A program made the translations under genes and the position numbers. Positions 35,041 through 49,064 of a stretch of DNA of 64,000 nucleotides are shown here, one piece after another (position 1 is the first letter of the stretch; each line of letters opens with the position of its first letter). Source of the DNA: Planococcus citri (Eukaryota; Arthropoda; Insecta; Hemiptera; Pseudococcidae); contig NC_088679.1 of NCBI RefSeq assembly GCF_950023065.1, positions 70,494,001 through 70,558,000 on the forward strand. The letters run 5' to 3'. The notes under the pieces were generated by a model that saw only the letters and a program-made list of their open reading frames with translations, was not told the DNA's origin and did no database searches.

Positions 35041-38000
35041 TGCCGTACTCAACTCATACGGCCATTTTGATATTTCTTGAAAATCACTGACCAAGTCTCC
35101 ACAAATCATAGGTGCTTGGTAAGTGGAAATTTTCACCTTTTTCCATCATTCACAAAATGCCGTACTCAACTCATACGGCCATTTTGATATTTCTTGAAAA
35201 TCACTGACCAAGTCTCCACAAATCATAGGTGCTTGGTAAGTGGAAATTTTCACCTTTTTCCATCATTCACAAAATGCCGTACTCAACTCATACGGCCATT
35301 TTGATATTTCTTGAAAATCACTGACCAAGTCTCCACAAATCATAGGTGCTTGGTAAGTTGAAATTTTCACCTTTTTCCATCATTCACAAAATGCCGTACT
35401 CAACTTATACGGCCATTTTGATATTTCTTGAAAATCACTGACCAAGTCTCCACAAATCATAGTTGCTTTGTAAGTGGAAATTTTCACCTTTTTCCATCAT
35501 TCACAAAATGCCGTACTCAACTCATACGGCCATTTTGATATTTCTTGAAAAAGTTGAAAATCACTGACCAAGTCTCCACAAATCATAGGTGCTTGGTAAG
35601 TGGAAATTTTCACCTTTTTCCATCATTCACAAAATGCCGTACTCAACTTATACGGCCATTTTGATATTTCTTGAAAATCACTGACCAAGTCTCCACAAAT
35701 CATAGGTGCTTGGTAAGTGGAAATTTTCACCTTTTTCCATCATTCACAAAATGCTGTACTCAACTTATACGGCCATTTTGATATTTCTTGAAAATCACTG
35801 ACCAAGTCTCCACAAATCATAGGTGCTTGGTAAGTGGAAATTTTCACCTTTTTCCATCATTCACAAAATGCCCTACTCAACTCATACGGCCATTTTGATA
35901 TTACTTGAAAATCACTGACCAAGTCTCCACAAATCATAGGTGCTTGGTAAGTGGAAATTTTCACCTTTTTCCATCATTCACAAAATGCCGTACTCAACTT
36001 ATACGGCCATTTTGATATTTCTTGAAAATCTCTGACCAAGTCTCCACTAATCATAGGTGCTTGGTAAGTGGAAATTTTCACCTTTTTCCATCATTCACAA
36101 AATGCCGTACTCAACTCATACGGCCATTTTGATATTTCTTGAAAATCGTCACTGACCAAGTCTCCACAAATCATAGTTGCTTTGTAAGTGGAAATTTTCA
36201 CCTTTTTCCATCATTCACAAAATGCCGTACTCAACTTATACGGCCTTTTTGATATTTCTTGAAAATCACTGACCAAGTCTCCACAAATCATAGGTGCTTG
36301 GTAAGTGGAAATTTTCACCTTTTTCCATCATTCACAAAATGCCGTACTCAACTCATACGGCCATTTTGATATTTCTTGAAAAAGTTGAAAATCACTGACC
36401 AAGTCTCCACAAATCATAGGTGCTTGGTAAGTGGAAATTTTCACCTTTTTCCATCATTCACAAAATGCCGTACTCAACTCATACGGCCATTTTGATATTT
36501 CTTGAAAAAGTTGAAAATCACTGACCAAGTCTCCACAAATCATAGGTGCTTGGTAAGTGGAAATTTTCACCTTTTTCCATCATTCACAAAATGCCCTACT
36601 CAACTTATACGGCCATTTTGATATTTCTTGAAAAAGTTGAAAATCACTGACCAAGTCTCCACAAATCATAGGTGCTTGGTAAGTTGAAATTTTCACCTTT
36701 TTCCATCATTCACAAAATGCCGTACTCAACTTATACGGCCATTTTGATATTTCTTGAAAATCACTGACCAAGTCTCCACAAATCATAGGTGCTTGGTAAG
36801 TGGAAATTTTCACCTTTTTCCATCATTCACAAAATGCCCTACTCAACTCATACGGCCATTTTGATATTTCTTGAAAAAGTTGAAAATCACTGACCAAGTC
36901 TCCACAAATCATAGGTGCTTGGTAAGTGGAAATTTTCACCTTTTTCCATCATTCACAAAATGCCGTACTCAACTCATACGGCCATTTTGATATTTCTTGA
37001 AAATCACTGACCAAGTCTCCACAAATCATAGGTGCTTGGTAAGTGGAAATTTTCACCTTTTTCCATCATTCACAAAATGCCCTACTCAACTCATACGGCC
37101 ATTTTGATATTTCTTGAAAATCACTGACCAAGTCTCCACAAATCTTAGGTGCTTGGTAAGTGGAAATTTTCACCTTTTTCCATCATTCACAAAATGCCGT
37201 ACTCAACTCATACGGCCATTTTGATATTTCTTGAAAAAGTTGAAAATCACTGACCAAGTCTCCACAAATCATAGGTGCTTGGTAAGTGGAAATTTTCACC
37301 TTTTTCCATCATTCACAAAATGCCCTACTCAACTTATACGGCCATTTTGATATTTCTTGAAAAAGTTGAAAATCACTGACCAAGTCTCCACAAATCATAG
37401 GTGCTTGGTAAGTTGAAATTTTCACCTTTTTCCATCATTCACAAAATGCCGTACTCAACTTATACGGCCATTTTGATATTTCTTGAAAATCACTGACCAA
37501 GTCTCCACAAATCATAGGCGCTTGGTAAGTGGAAATTTTCACCTTTTTCCATCATTCACAAAATGCCGTACTCAACTCATACGGCCATTTTGATATTTCT
37601 TGAAAAAGTTGAAAATCACTGACCAAGTCTCCACAAATCATAGGTGCTTGGTAAGTGGAAATTTTCACCTTTTTCCATCATTCACAAAATGCCGTACTCA
37701 ACTTATACGGCCATTTTGATATTTCTTGAAAATCACTGACCAAGTCTCCACAAATCATAGGTGCTTGGTAAGTGGAAATTTTCACCTTTTTCCATCATTC
37801 ACAAAATGCCCTACTCAACTCATACGGCCATTTTGATATTACTTGAAAATCACTGACCAAGTCTCCACAAATCATAGGTGCTTGGTAAGTGGAAATTTTC
37901 ACCTCTTTCCATCATTCACAAAATGCCGTACTCAACTTATACGGCCATTTTGATATTTCTTGAAAATCTCTGACCAAGTCTCCACAAATCATAGGTGCTT

Positions 38001-40329
38001 GGTAAGTGGAAATTTTCACCTTTTTCCATCATTCACAAAATGCCGTACTCAACTCATACAGCCATTTTGATATTTCTTGAAAATCACAGACCAAGTCTCC
38101 ACAAATCATAGGTGCTTGGTGAGTGGAAATTTTCACCTTTTTCCATCATTCACAAAATGCCGTACTCAACTCATACGGCCATTTTGATATTTCTTGAAAA
38201 TCGTCACTGACCAAGTCTCCACAAATCATAGTTGCTTTGTAAGTGGAAATTTTCACCTTTTTCCATCATTCACAAAATGCCGTACTCAACTTATACGGCC
38301 TTTTTGATATTTTATGAAAATCACTGACCAAGTCTCCACAAATCATAGGTGCTTGGTAAGTGGAAATTTTCACCTTTTTCCATCATTCACAAAATGCCGT
38401 ACTCACCTTATACGGCCATTTTGATATTTCTTGAAAAAGTTGAAAATCACTGACCAAGTCTCCACAAATCATAGGTGCTTGGTAAGTGGAAATTTTCACC
38501 TTTTTCCATCATTCACAAAATGCCGTACTCAACTCATACGGCCATTTTGATATTTCTAGAAAATCACTGACCAAGTCTCCACAAATCATAGGTGCTTGGT
38601 AAGTGGAAATTTTCACCTTTTTCCATCATTCACAAAATGCCGTACTCAACTTATACAGCCATTTTGATATTTCTTGAAAATCACTGACCAAGTCTCCACA
38701 AATCATAGGTGCTTGGTAAGTGGAAATTTTCACCTTTTTCCATCATTCACAAAATGCCGTACTCAACTCATACGGCCATTTTGATATTTCTTGAAAATCA
38801 CTGACCAAGTCTCCACAAATCATAGGTGCTTGGTAAGTGGAAATTTTCACCTTTTTCCATCATTCACAAAATGCCGTACTCAACTCATACGGCCATTTTG
38901 ATATTTCTTGAAAAAGTTGAAAATCACTGACCAAGTCTCCACAAATCATAGGTGCTTGGTAAGTGGAAATTTTCACCTTTTTCCATCATTCACAAAATGC
39001 CGTACTCAACTCATATGGCCATTTTGATATTTCTTGAAAAAGTTGAAAATCACTGACCAAGTCTCCACAAATCATAGGTGCTTGGTAAGTGGAAATTTTC
39101 ACCTTTTTCCATCATTCACAAAATGCCGTACTCAACTCATACGGTCATTTTGATATTTCTTGAAAAAGTTGAAAATCACTGACCAAGTCTCCACAAATCA
39201 TAGGTGCTTGGTAAGTGGAAATTTTCACCTTTTTCCATCATTCACAAAATGCCCTACTCAACTTATATGGCCATTTTGATATTTCTTGAAAAAGTTGAAA
39301 ATCACTGACCAAGTCTCCACAAATCATAGGTGCTTGGTAAGTTGAAATTTTCACCTTTTTCCATCATTCACAAAATGCCGTACTCAACTTATACGGCCAT
39401 TTTGATATTTCTTGAAAATCACTGACCAAGTCTCCACAAATCATAGGTGCTTGGTAAGTGGAAATTTTCACCTTTTTCCATCATTCACAAAATGCCCTAC
39501 TCAACTCATACGGCCATTTTGATATTTCTTGAAAAAGTTGAAAATCACTGACCAAGTCTCAACAAATCATAGGTGCTTGGTAAGTGGAAATTTTCACCTT
39601 TTTCCATCATTCACAAAATGCCGTACTCAAGTCATACGGCCATTTTGATATTTCTTGAAAATCACTGACCAAGTCTCCACAAATCATGGGTGCTTGGTAA
39701 GTGGAAATTTTCACCTTTTTCCATCATTCACAAAATGCCGTACTCAAGTCATACGGCCATTTTGATATTTCTTGAAAATCACTGACCAAGTCTCCACAAA
39801 TCATGGTTGCTTTGTAAGTGGAAATTTTCACCTTTTTCCATCATTCACAAAATGCCGTACTCAACTCATACAGCCATTTTGATATTTCTTGAAAATCACT
39901 GACCAAGTCTCCACAAATCATAGGTGCTTGGTAAGTGGAAATTTTCACCTTTTTCCATCATTCACAAAATGCCCTACTCAACTCATACGGCCATTTTGAT
40001 ATTACTTGAAAATCACTGACCAAGTCTCCACAAATCATAGGTGCTTGGTAAGTGGAAATTTTCACCTTTTTCCATCATTCACAAAATGCCGTACTCAACT
40101 CATACGGCCATTTTGATATTTCTTGAAAATCACTGACCAAGTCTCCACAAATCATAGGTGCTTGGTAAGTGGAAATTTTCACCTTTTTCCATCATTCACA
40201 AAATGCCGTACTCAACTCATACGGCCATTTTGATATTTCTTGAAAAAGTTGAAAATCACTGACCAAGTCTCCACAAATCATAGGTGCTTGGTAAGTGGAA
40301 ATTTTCACCTTTTTCCATCATTCACAAAA
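35041..40329 (-). repeat. Mosaic minus-arm monomers
   Basis: A long stretch of mixed 117-, 120- and 126-bp monomers. Short runs recur: for example, a trio with ccctactcaacttatacgg, a 126-bp length and aagttgaaatttt is found near 36,594 and again 729 bp later. Two monomers with caagtcatacgg (near 39,630 and 39,746) match the gtatgacttg type common at 18-24 kb in the plus arm. No single period covers the stretch. Confidence 0.75.
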
Positions 40330-42021
40330 TGCCGTACTCAACTCATACGGCCATTTTGATATTTCTTGAAAAAGTTGAAAATCACTGACCAAGTCTCCAC
40401 AAATCATAGGTGCTTGGTAAGTGGAAATTTTCACCTTTTTCCATCATTCACAAAATGCCGTACTCAACTCATACGGCCATTTTGATATTTCTTGAAAAAG
40501 TTGAAAATCACTGACCAAGTCTCCACAAATCATAGGTGCTTGGTAAGTGGAAATTTTCACCTTTTTCCATCATTCACAAAATGCCCTACTCAACTTATAC
40601 GGCCATTTTGATATTTCTTGAAAAAGTTGAAAATCACTGACCAAGTCTCCACAAATCATAGGTGCTTGGTAAGTTGAAATTTTCACCTTTTTCCATCATT
40701 CACAAAATGCCGTACTCAACTTATACGGCCATTTTGATATTTCTTGAAAATCACTGACCAAGTCTCCACAAATCATAGGTGCTTGGTAAGTGGAAATTTT
40801 CACCTTTTTCCATCATTCACAAAATGCCCTACTCAACTCATACAGCCATTTTGATATTTCTTGAAAAAGTTGAAAATCACTGACCAAGTCTCCACAAATC
40901 ATAGGTGCTTGGTAAGTGGAAATTTTCACCTTTTTCCATCATTCACAAAATGCCCTACTCAACTCATACAGCCATTTTGATATTTCTTGAAAAAGTTGAA
41001 AATCACTGACCAAGTCTCCACAAATCATAGGTGCTTGGTAAGTGGAAATTTTCACCTTTTTCCATCATTCACAAAATGCCGTACTCAACTCATACGGCCA
41101 TTTTGATATTTCTTGAAAATCACTGACCAAGTCTCCACAAATCTTAGGTGCTTGGTAAGTGGGAATTTTCACCTTTTTCCATCATTCACAAAATGCCGTA
41201 CTCAACTCATACGGCCATTTTGATATTTCTTGAAAAAGTTGAAAATCACTGACCAAGTCTCCACAAATCATAGGTGCTTGGTAAGTGGAAATTTTCACCT
41301 TTTTCCATCATTCACAAAATGCTATACTCAACTTATACGGCCATTTTGATATTTCTTGAAAATCACTGACCAAGTCTCCACAAATCATAGTTGCTTTGTA
41401 AGTGGAAATTTTCACCTTTTTCCATCATTCACAAAATGCCGTACTCAACTCATACGGCCATTTTGATATTTCTTGAAAATCACTGACCAAGTCTCCACAA
41501 ATCATAGGTGCTTGGTAAGTGGAAATTTTCACCTTTTTCCATCGTTCACAAAATGCCGTACACAACTTATACGGCCATTTTGATATTTCTTGAAAATCAC
41601 TGACCAAGTCTCCACAAATCTTAGGTGCTTGGTAAGTGAGAATTTTTACCTTTTTCCATCATTCACAAAATGCCGTACTCAACTCATACGGCCATTTTGA
41701 TATTTCTTGAAAATCACTGACCAAGTCTCCACAAATCATAGGTGCTTGGTAAGTGGAAATTTTCGCCTTTTTCCATCATTCACAAAATGCCCTACACAAC
41801 TCATACGGCCATTTTGATATTACTTGAAAATCACTGACCAAGTCTCCACAAATCATAGGTGCTTGGTAAGTGGAAATTTTCACCTTTTTCCATCATTCAC
41901 AAAATGCCGTACTCAACTCATACGGCCATTTTGATATTTCTTGAAAATCACTGACCAAGTCTCCACAAATCATAGGTGCTTGGTAAGTGGAAATTTTCAC
42001 CTTTTTCCATCATTCACAAAA
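40330..42021 (-). repeat. 1,692-bp HOR (14 monomers), copy 1
   Basis: Markers are paired 126-bp monomers with catacagcc, then ccatcgttcac (41,541), cttaggtgcttgg with gtgagaatttttacc, and attttcgcc (41,761). Each recurs 1,692 bp downstream. 1,692 equals 14 x 117 plus 6 x 9. Confidence 0.88.
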
Positions 42022-43713
42022 TGCCGTACTCAACTCATACGGCCATTTTGATATTTCTTGAAAAAGTTGAAAATCACTGACCAAGTCTCCACAAATCATA
42101 GGTGCTTGGTAAGTGGAAATTTTCACCTTTTTCCATCATTCACAAAATGCCGTACTCAACTCATACGGCCATTTTGATATTTCTTGAAAAAGTTGAAAAT
42201 CACTGACCAAGTCTCCACAAATCATAGGTGCTTGGTAAGTGGAAATTTTCACCTTTTTCCATCATTCACAAAATGCCCTACTCAACTTATACGGCCATTT
42301 TGATATTTCTTGAAAAAGTTGAAAATCACTGACCAAGTCTCCACAAATCATAGGTGCTTGGTAAGTTGAAATTTTCACCTTTTTCCATCATTCACAAAAT
42401 GCCGTACTCAACTTATACGGCCATTTTGATATTTCTTGAAAATCACTGACCAAGTCTCCACAAATCATAGGTGCTTGGTAAGTGGAAATTTTCACCTTTT
42501 TCCATCATTCACAAAATGCCCTACTCAACTCATACAGCCATTTTGATATTTCTTGAAAAAGTTGAAAATCACTGACCAAGTCTCCACAAATCATAGGTGC
42601 TTGGTAAGTGGAAATTTTCACCTTTTTCCATCATTCACAAAATGCCCTACTCAACTCATACAGCCATTTTGATATTTCTTGAAAAAGTTGAAAATCACTG
42701 ACCAAGTCTCCACAAATCATAGGTGCTTGGTAAGTGGAAATTTTCACCTTTTTCCATCATTCACAAAATGCCGTACTCAACTCATACGGCCATTTTGATA
42801 TTTCTTGAAAATCACTGACCAAGTCTCCACAAATCTTAGGTGCTTGGTAAGTGGGAATTTTCACCTTTTTCCATCATTCACAAAATGCCGTACTCAACTC
42901 ATACGGCCATTTTGATATTTCTTGAAAAAGTTGAAAATCACTGACCAAGTCTCCACAAATCATAGGTGCTTGGTAAGTGGAAATTTTCACCTTTTTCCAT
43001 CATTCACAAAATGCTATACTCAACTTATACGGCCATTTTGATATTTCTTGAAAATCACTGACCAAGTCTCCACAAATCATAGTTGCTTTGTAAGTGGAAA
43101 TTTTCACCTTTTTCCATCATTCACAAAATGCCGTACTCAACTCATACGGCCATTTTGATATTTCTTGAAAATCACTGACCAAGTCTCCACAAATCATAGG
43201 TGCTTGGTAAGTGGAAATTTTCACCTTTTTCCATCGTTCACAAAATGCCGTACACAACTTATACGGCCATTTTGATATTTCTTGAAAATCACTGACCAAG
43301 TCTCCACAAATCTTAGGTGCTTGGTAAGTGAGAATTTTTACCTTTTTCCATCATTCACAAAATGCCGTACTCAACTTATACAGCCATTTTGATATTTCTT
43401 GAAAATCACTGACCAAGTCTCCACAAATCATAGGTGCTTGGTAAGTGGAAATTTTCGCCTTTTTCCATCATTCACAAAATGCCCTACACAACTCATACGG
43501 CCATTTTGATATTACTTGAAAATCACTGACCAAGTCTCCACAAATCATAGGTGCTTGGTAAGTGGAAATTTTCACCTTTTTCCATCATTCACAAAATGCC
43601 GTACTCAACTCATACGGCCATTTTGATATTTCTTGAAAATCACTGACCAAGTCTCCACAAATCATAGGTGCTTGGTAAGTGGAAATTTTCACCTTTTTCC
43701 ATCATTCACAAAA
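42022..43713 (-). repeat. 1,692-bp HOR (14 monomers), copy 2
   Basis: All markers of copy 1 recur at +1,692 (ccatcgttcac at 43,233, attttcgcc at 43,453). One difference is cttatacagcc near 43,375 where copy 1 has catacggcc. Downstream, the row of 126-bp monomers has one more member than in copy 1. Confidence 0.88.
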
Positions 43714-45626
43714 TGCCGTACTCAACTCATACGGCCATTTTGATATTTCTTGAAAAAGTTGAAAATCACTGACCAAGTCTCCACAAATCATAGGTGCTTG
43801 GTAAGTGGAAATTTTCACCTTTTTCCATCATTCACAAAATGCCGTACTCAACTCATACGGCCATTTTGATATTTCTTGAAAAAGTTGAAAATCACTGACC
43901 AAGTCTCCACAAATCATAGGTGCTTGGTAAGTGGAAATTTTCACCTTTTTCCATCATTCACAAAATGCCGTACTCAACTCATACGGCCATTTTGATATTT
44001 CTTGAAAAAGTTGAAAATCACTGACCAAGTCTCCACAAATCATAGGTGCTTGGTAAGTGGAAATTTTCACCTTTTTCCATCATTCACAAAATGCCCTACT
44101 CAACTTATATGGCCATTTTGATATTTCTTGAAAAAGTTGAAAATCACTGACCAAGTCTCCACAAATCATAGGTGCTTGGTAAGTGGAAATTTTCACCTTT
44201 TTCCATCATTCACAAAATGCCGTACTCAAGTCATACGGCCATTTTGATATTTCTTGAAAATCACTGACCAAGTCTCCACAAATCATGGTTGCTTTGTAAG
44301 TGGAAATTTTCACCTTTTTCCATCATTCACAAAATGCCGTACTCAACTCATACAGCCATTTTGATATTTCTTGAAAATCACTGACCAAGTCTCCACAAAT
44401 CATAGGTGCTTGGTAAGTGGAAATTTTCACCTTTTTCCATCATTCACAAAATACCCTACTCAACTCATACGGCCATTTTGATATTACTTGAAAATCACTG
44501 ACCAAGTCTCCACAAATCATAGGTGCTTGGTAAGTGGAAATTTTCACCTTTTTCCATCATTCACAAAATGCCGTACTCAACTCATACGGCCATTTTGATA
44601 TTTCTTGAAAATCACTGACCAAGTCTCCACAAATCATAGGTGCTTGGTAAGTGGAAATTTTCACCTTTTTCCATCATTCACAAAATGCCGTACTCAACTC
44701 ATACGGCCATTTTGATATTTCTTGAAAAAGTTGAAAATCACTGACCAAGTCTCCACAAATCATAGGTGCTTGGTAAGTGGAAATTTTCACCTTTTTCCAT
44801 CATTCACAAAATGCCGTACTCAACTCATACCGCCATTTTGATATTTCTTGAAAAAGTTGAAAATCACTGACCAAGTCTCCACAAATCATAGGTGCTTGGT
44901 AAGTGGAAATTTTCACCTTTTTCCATCATTCACAAAATGCCGTACTCAACTCATACGGCCATTTTGATATTTCTTGAAAAAGTTGAAAATCACTGACCAA
45001 GTCTCCACAAATCATAGGTGCTTGGTAAGTGGAAATTTTCACCTTTTTCCATCATTCACAAAATGCCCTACTCAACTTATACGGCCATTTTGATATTTCT
45101 TGAAAAAGTTGAAAATCACTGACCAAGTCTCCACAAATCATAGGTGCTTGGTAAGTTGAAATTTTCACCTTTTTCCATCATTCACAAAATGCCGTACTCA
45201 ACTTATACGGCCATTTTGATATTTCTTGAAAATCACTGACCAAGTCTCCACAAATCATAGGTGCTTGGTAAGTGGAAATTTTCACCTTTTTCCATCATTC
45301 ACAAAATGCCCTACTCAACTCATACGGCCATTTTGATATTTCTTGAAAAAGTTGAAAATCACTGACCAAGTCTCCACAAATCATAGGTGCTTGGTAAGTG
45401 GAAATTTTCACCTTTTTCCATCATTCACAAAATGCCGTACTCAACTCATACGGCCATTTTGATATTTCTTGAAAATCACTGACCAAGTCTCCACAAATCA
45501 TAGGTGCTTGGTAAGTGGAAATTTTCACCTTTTTCCATCATTCACAAAATGCCCTACTCAACTCATACGGCCATTTTGATATTTCTTGAAAATCGTCACT
45601 GACCAAGTCTCCACAAATCATAGGTG
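43714..45626 (-). repeat. Mosaic monomers leading into the regular HOR array
   Basis: Several 126-bp monomers in a row, a caagtcatacgg / atggttgctttg pair near 44,229-44,290, a private ataccctact, and then the first gcttcataag monomer that marks the regular array. Confidence 0.75.
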
Positions 45627-46817
45627 CTTCATAAGTGGAAATTTTCACCTTTTTCCATCATTCACAAAATGCCGTACTCAACTTATACGGCCTTTTTGAT
45701 ATTTTATGAAAATCACTGACCAAGTCTCCACAAATCATAGGTGCTTGGTAAGTGGAAATTTTCACCTTTTTCCATCATTCACAAAATGCCGTACTCACCT
45801 TATACGGCCATTTTGATATTTCTTGAAAAAGTTGAAAATCACTGACCAAGTCTCCACAAATCATAGGTGCTTGGTAAGTGGAAATTTTCACCTTTTTCCA
45901 TCATTCACAAAATGCCGTACTCAACTCATACGGCCATTTTGATATTTCTTGAAAAAGTTGAAAATCACTGACCAAGTCTCCACAAATCATAGGTGCTTGG
46001 TAAGTGGAAATTTTCACCTTTTTCCATCATTCACAAAATGCCGTACTCAACTTATACAGCCATTTTGATATTTCTTGAAAATCACTGACCAAGTCTCCAC
46101 AAATCATAGGTGCTTGGTAAGTGGAAATTTTCACCTTTTTCCATCATTCACAAAATGCCGTACTCAACTCATACGGCCATTTTGATATTTCTTGAAAATC
46201 GTCACTGACCAAGTCTCCACAAATCATAGTTGCTTTGTAAGTGGAAATTTTCACCTTTTTCCAACATTCACAAAATGCCGTACTCAACTTATACGGCCAT
46301 TTTGATATTTTATGAAAATCACTGACCAAGTCTTCACAAATCATAGGTGCTTGGTAAGTGGAAATTTTCACCTATTTCCATCATTCACAAAATGCCGTAC
46401 TCAACTCATACTGCCATTTTGATATTTCTTGAAAATCACTGACCAAGTCTCCACAAATCATAGGTGCTTGGTAAGTGGAAATTTTCACCTTTTTCCATCA
46501 TTCACAAAATGCCCTACTCAACTCATACGGCCATTTTGATATTACTTGAAAATCACTGACCAAGTCTCCACAAATCATAGGTGCTTGGTAAGTGGAAATT
46601 TTCACCTTTTTCCATCATTCACAAAATGCCGTACTCAACTCATACGGCCATTTTGATATTTCTTGAAAATCACTGACCAAGTCTCCACAAATCATAGGTG
46701 CTTGGTAAGTGGAAATTTTCACCTTTTTCCATCATTCACAAAATGCCCTACTCAACTCACACGGCCATTTTGATATTACTTGAAAATCACTGACCAAGTC
46801 TCCACAAATCATAGGTG
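45627..46817 (-). repeat. Minus-arm HOR, form D-short (1,191 bp, 10 monomers)
   Basis: Measured from one cttcataag marker to the next. The order resembles form D at 49,782 (ggcctttttgat with ttttatg, cacctta 126-mer, ccaacattc with gtcttcac, cacctatttcc, two attacttg monomers). It is three 117-bp equivalents (351 bp) shorter. Confidence 0.85.
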
Positions 46818-47882
46818 CTTCATAAGTGGAAATTTTCACCTTTTTCCATCATTCACAAAATGCCGTACTCAACTCATACGGCCATTTTGATATTTCTTGA
46901 AAATCACAGACCAAGTCTCCACAAATCATAGGTGCTTGGTAAGTGGAAATTTTCACTTTTTTCCATCATTCACAAAATGCCGTACTCAACTCATACGGCC
47001 ATTTTGATATTTCTTGAAAATCACTGACAAAGTCTCCACAAATCATAGGTGCTTGGTGAGTGGAAATTTTCACCTTTTTCCATCATTCACAAAATGCCGT
47101 ACTCAACTCATACGGCCATTTTGATATTTCTTGAAAATCGTCACTGACCAAGTCTCCACAAATCATAGTTGCTTTGTAAGTGGAAATTTTCACCTTTTTC
47201 CATCATTCACAAAATGCCGTACTCAACTTATACGGCCATTTTGATATTTTATGAAAATCACTGACCAAGTCTCCACAAATCATAGGTGCTTGGTAAGTGG
47301 AAATTTTCACCTTTTTCCATCATTCACAAAATGCCGTACTCACCTTATACGGCCATTTTGATATTTCTTGAAAAAGTTGAAAATCACTGACCAAGTCTCC
47401 ACAAATCATAGGCGCTTGGTAAGTGGAAATTTTCACCTTTTTCCATCATTCACAAAATGCCGTACTCAACTCATACGGCCATTTTGATATTTCTAGAAAA
47501 TCACTGACCAAGTCTCCACAAATCATAGGTGCTTGGTAAGTGGAAATTTTCACCTTTTTCCATCATTCACAAAATGCCGTACTCAACTTATACAGCCATT
47601 TTGATATTTCTTGAAAATCACTGACCAAGTCTCCACAAATCATAGGTGCTTGGTAAGTGGAAATTTTCACCTATTTCCATCATTCACAAAATGCCGTACT
47701 CAACTCATACTGCCATTTTGATATTTCTTGAAAATCACTGACAAAGTCTCCACAAATCATAGGTGCTTGGTAAGTGGAAATTTCCACCTTTTTCCATCAT
47801 TCACAAAATGCCCTACTCAACTCATACGGCCATTTTGATATTACTTGAAAATCACTGACCAAGTCTCCACAAATCATAGGTG
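46818..47882 (-). repeat. Minus-arm HOR, form A (1,065 bp, 9 monomers)
   Basis: In + coordinate order the monomers carry cacagacc, cacttttttcc with ctgacaaag, ggtgagtgg with aaaatcgtcactg, tttgtaag with ttttatg, the 126-bp cacctta type, ggcgcttgg with ttctagaaaatc, cttatacagcc, cacctatttcc with catactgcc, and aaatttccacc with attacttg. Diagnostic for form A are ctgacaaag, ggcgcttgg and aaatttccacc. Confidence 0.9.
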
Positions 47883-49064
47883 CTTCATAAGTGGAAATTT
47901 TCACCTTTTTCCATCATTCACAAAATGCCGTACTCAACTCATACGGCCATTTTGATATTTCTTGAAAATCACAGACCAAGTCTCCACAAATCATAGGTGC
48001 TTGGTAAGTGGAAATTTTCACTTTTTTCCATCATTCACAAAATGCCGTACTCAACTCATACGGCCATTTTGATATTTCTTGAAAATCACTGACCAAGTCT
48101 CCACAAATCATAGGTGCTTGGTGAGTGGAAATTTTCACCTTTTTCCATCAGTCACAAAATGCCGTACTCAACTCATACGGCCATTTTGATATTTCTAGAA
48201 AATCATCACTGACCAAGTCTCCACAAATCATAGTTGCTTTGTAAGTGGAAATTTTCACCTTTTTCCATCATTCACAAAATGCCGTACTCAACTTATACGG
48301 CCATTTTGATATTTTATGAAAATCACTGACCAAGTCTCCACAAATCATAGGTGCTTGGTAAGTGGAAATTTTCACCTTTTTCCATCATTCACAAAATGCC
48401 GTACTCACCTTATACGGCCATTTTGATATTTCTTGAAAAAGTTGAAAATCACTGACCAAGTCTCCACAAATCATAGGTGCTTGGTAAGTGGAAATTTTCA
48501 CCTTTTTCCATCATTCACAAAATGCCGTACTCAACTCATACGGCCATTTTGATATTTCTTGAAAATCACTGACCAAGTCTCCACAAATCATAGGTGCTTG
48601 GTAAGTGGAAATTTTCACCTTTTTCCATCATTCACAAAATGCCGTACTCAACTCATACGGCCATTTTGATATTTCTAGAAAATCACTGACCAAGTCTCCA
48701 CAAATCATAGGTGCTTGGTAAGTGGAAATTTTCACCTTTTTCCATCATTCACAAAATGCCGTACTCAACTTATACAGCCATTTTGATATTTCTTGAAAAT
48801 CACTGACCAAGTCTCCACAAATCATAGGTGCTTGGTAAGTGGAAATTTTCACCTATTTCCATCATTCACAAAATGCCGTACTCAACTCATACTGCCATTT
48901 TGATATTTCTTGAAAATCACTGACCAAGTCTCCACAAATCATAGGTGCTTGGTAAGTGGAAATTTTCACCTTTTTCCATCATTCACAAAATGCCCTACTC
49001 AACTCATACGGCCATTTTGATATTACTTGAAAATCACTGACCAAGTCTCCACAAATCATAGGTG
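47883..49064 (-). repeat. Minus-arm HOR, form B (1,182 bp, 10 monomers)
   Basis: Same backbone as form A plus one extra plain monomer after the 126-bp cacctta type. Diagnostic changes are catcagtcac and ttctagaaaatcatcactg, and it lacks the form A markers. 1,182 equals 10 x 117 + 9 + 3. Confidence 0.9.

Noticed and set aside
41425..41607. Open frame of 60 codons on the minus strand, repeated at 43,117-43,299
   Set aside because: The single tga per monomer is changed to cga by the ccatcgttcac variant. The second copy is due to the 1,692-bp duplication, so the conservation reflects amplification and not coding selection.
46144..46371. Open frame of 75 codons on the minus strand, with copies at 50,650, 57,520 and a 74-codon copy at 61,069
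   Set aside because: The ccaacattc variant turns the stop into tgt. Recurrence follows the 4,506- and 6,870-bp super-repeats, and the shorter copy simply lacks the 3-bp insertion. No protein features are visible.
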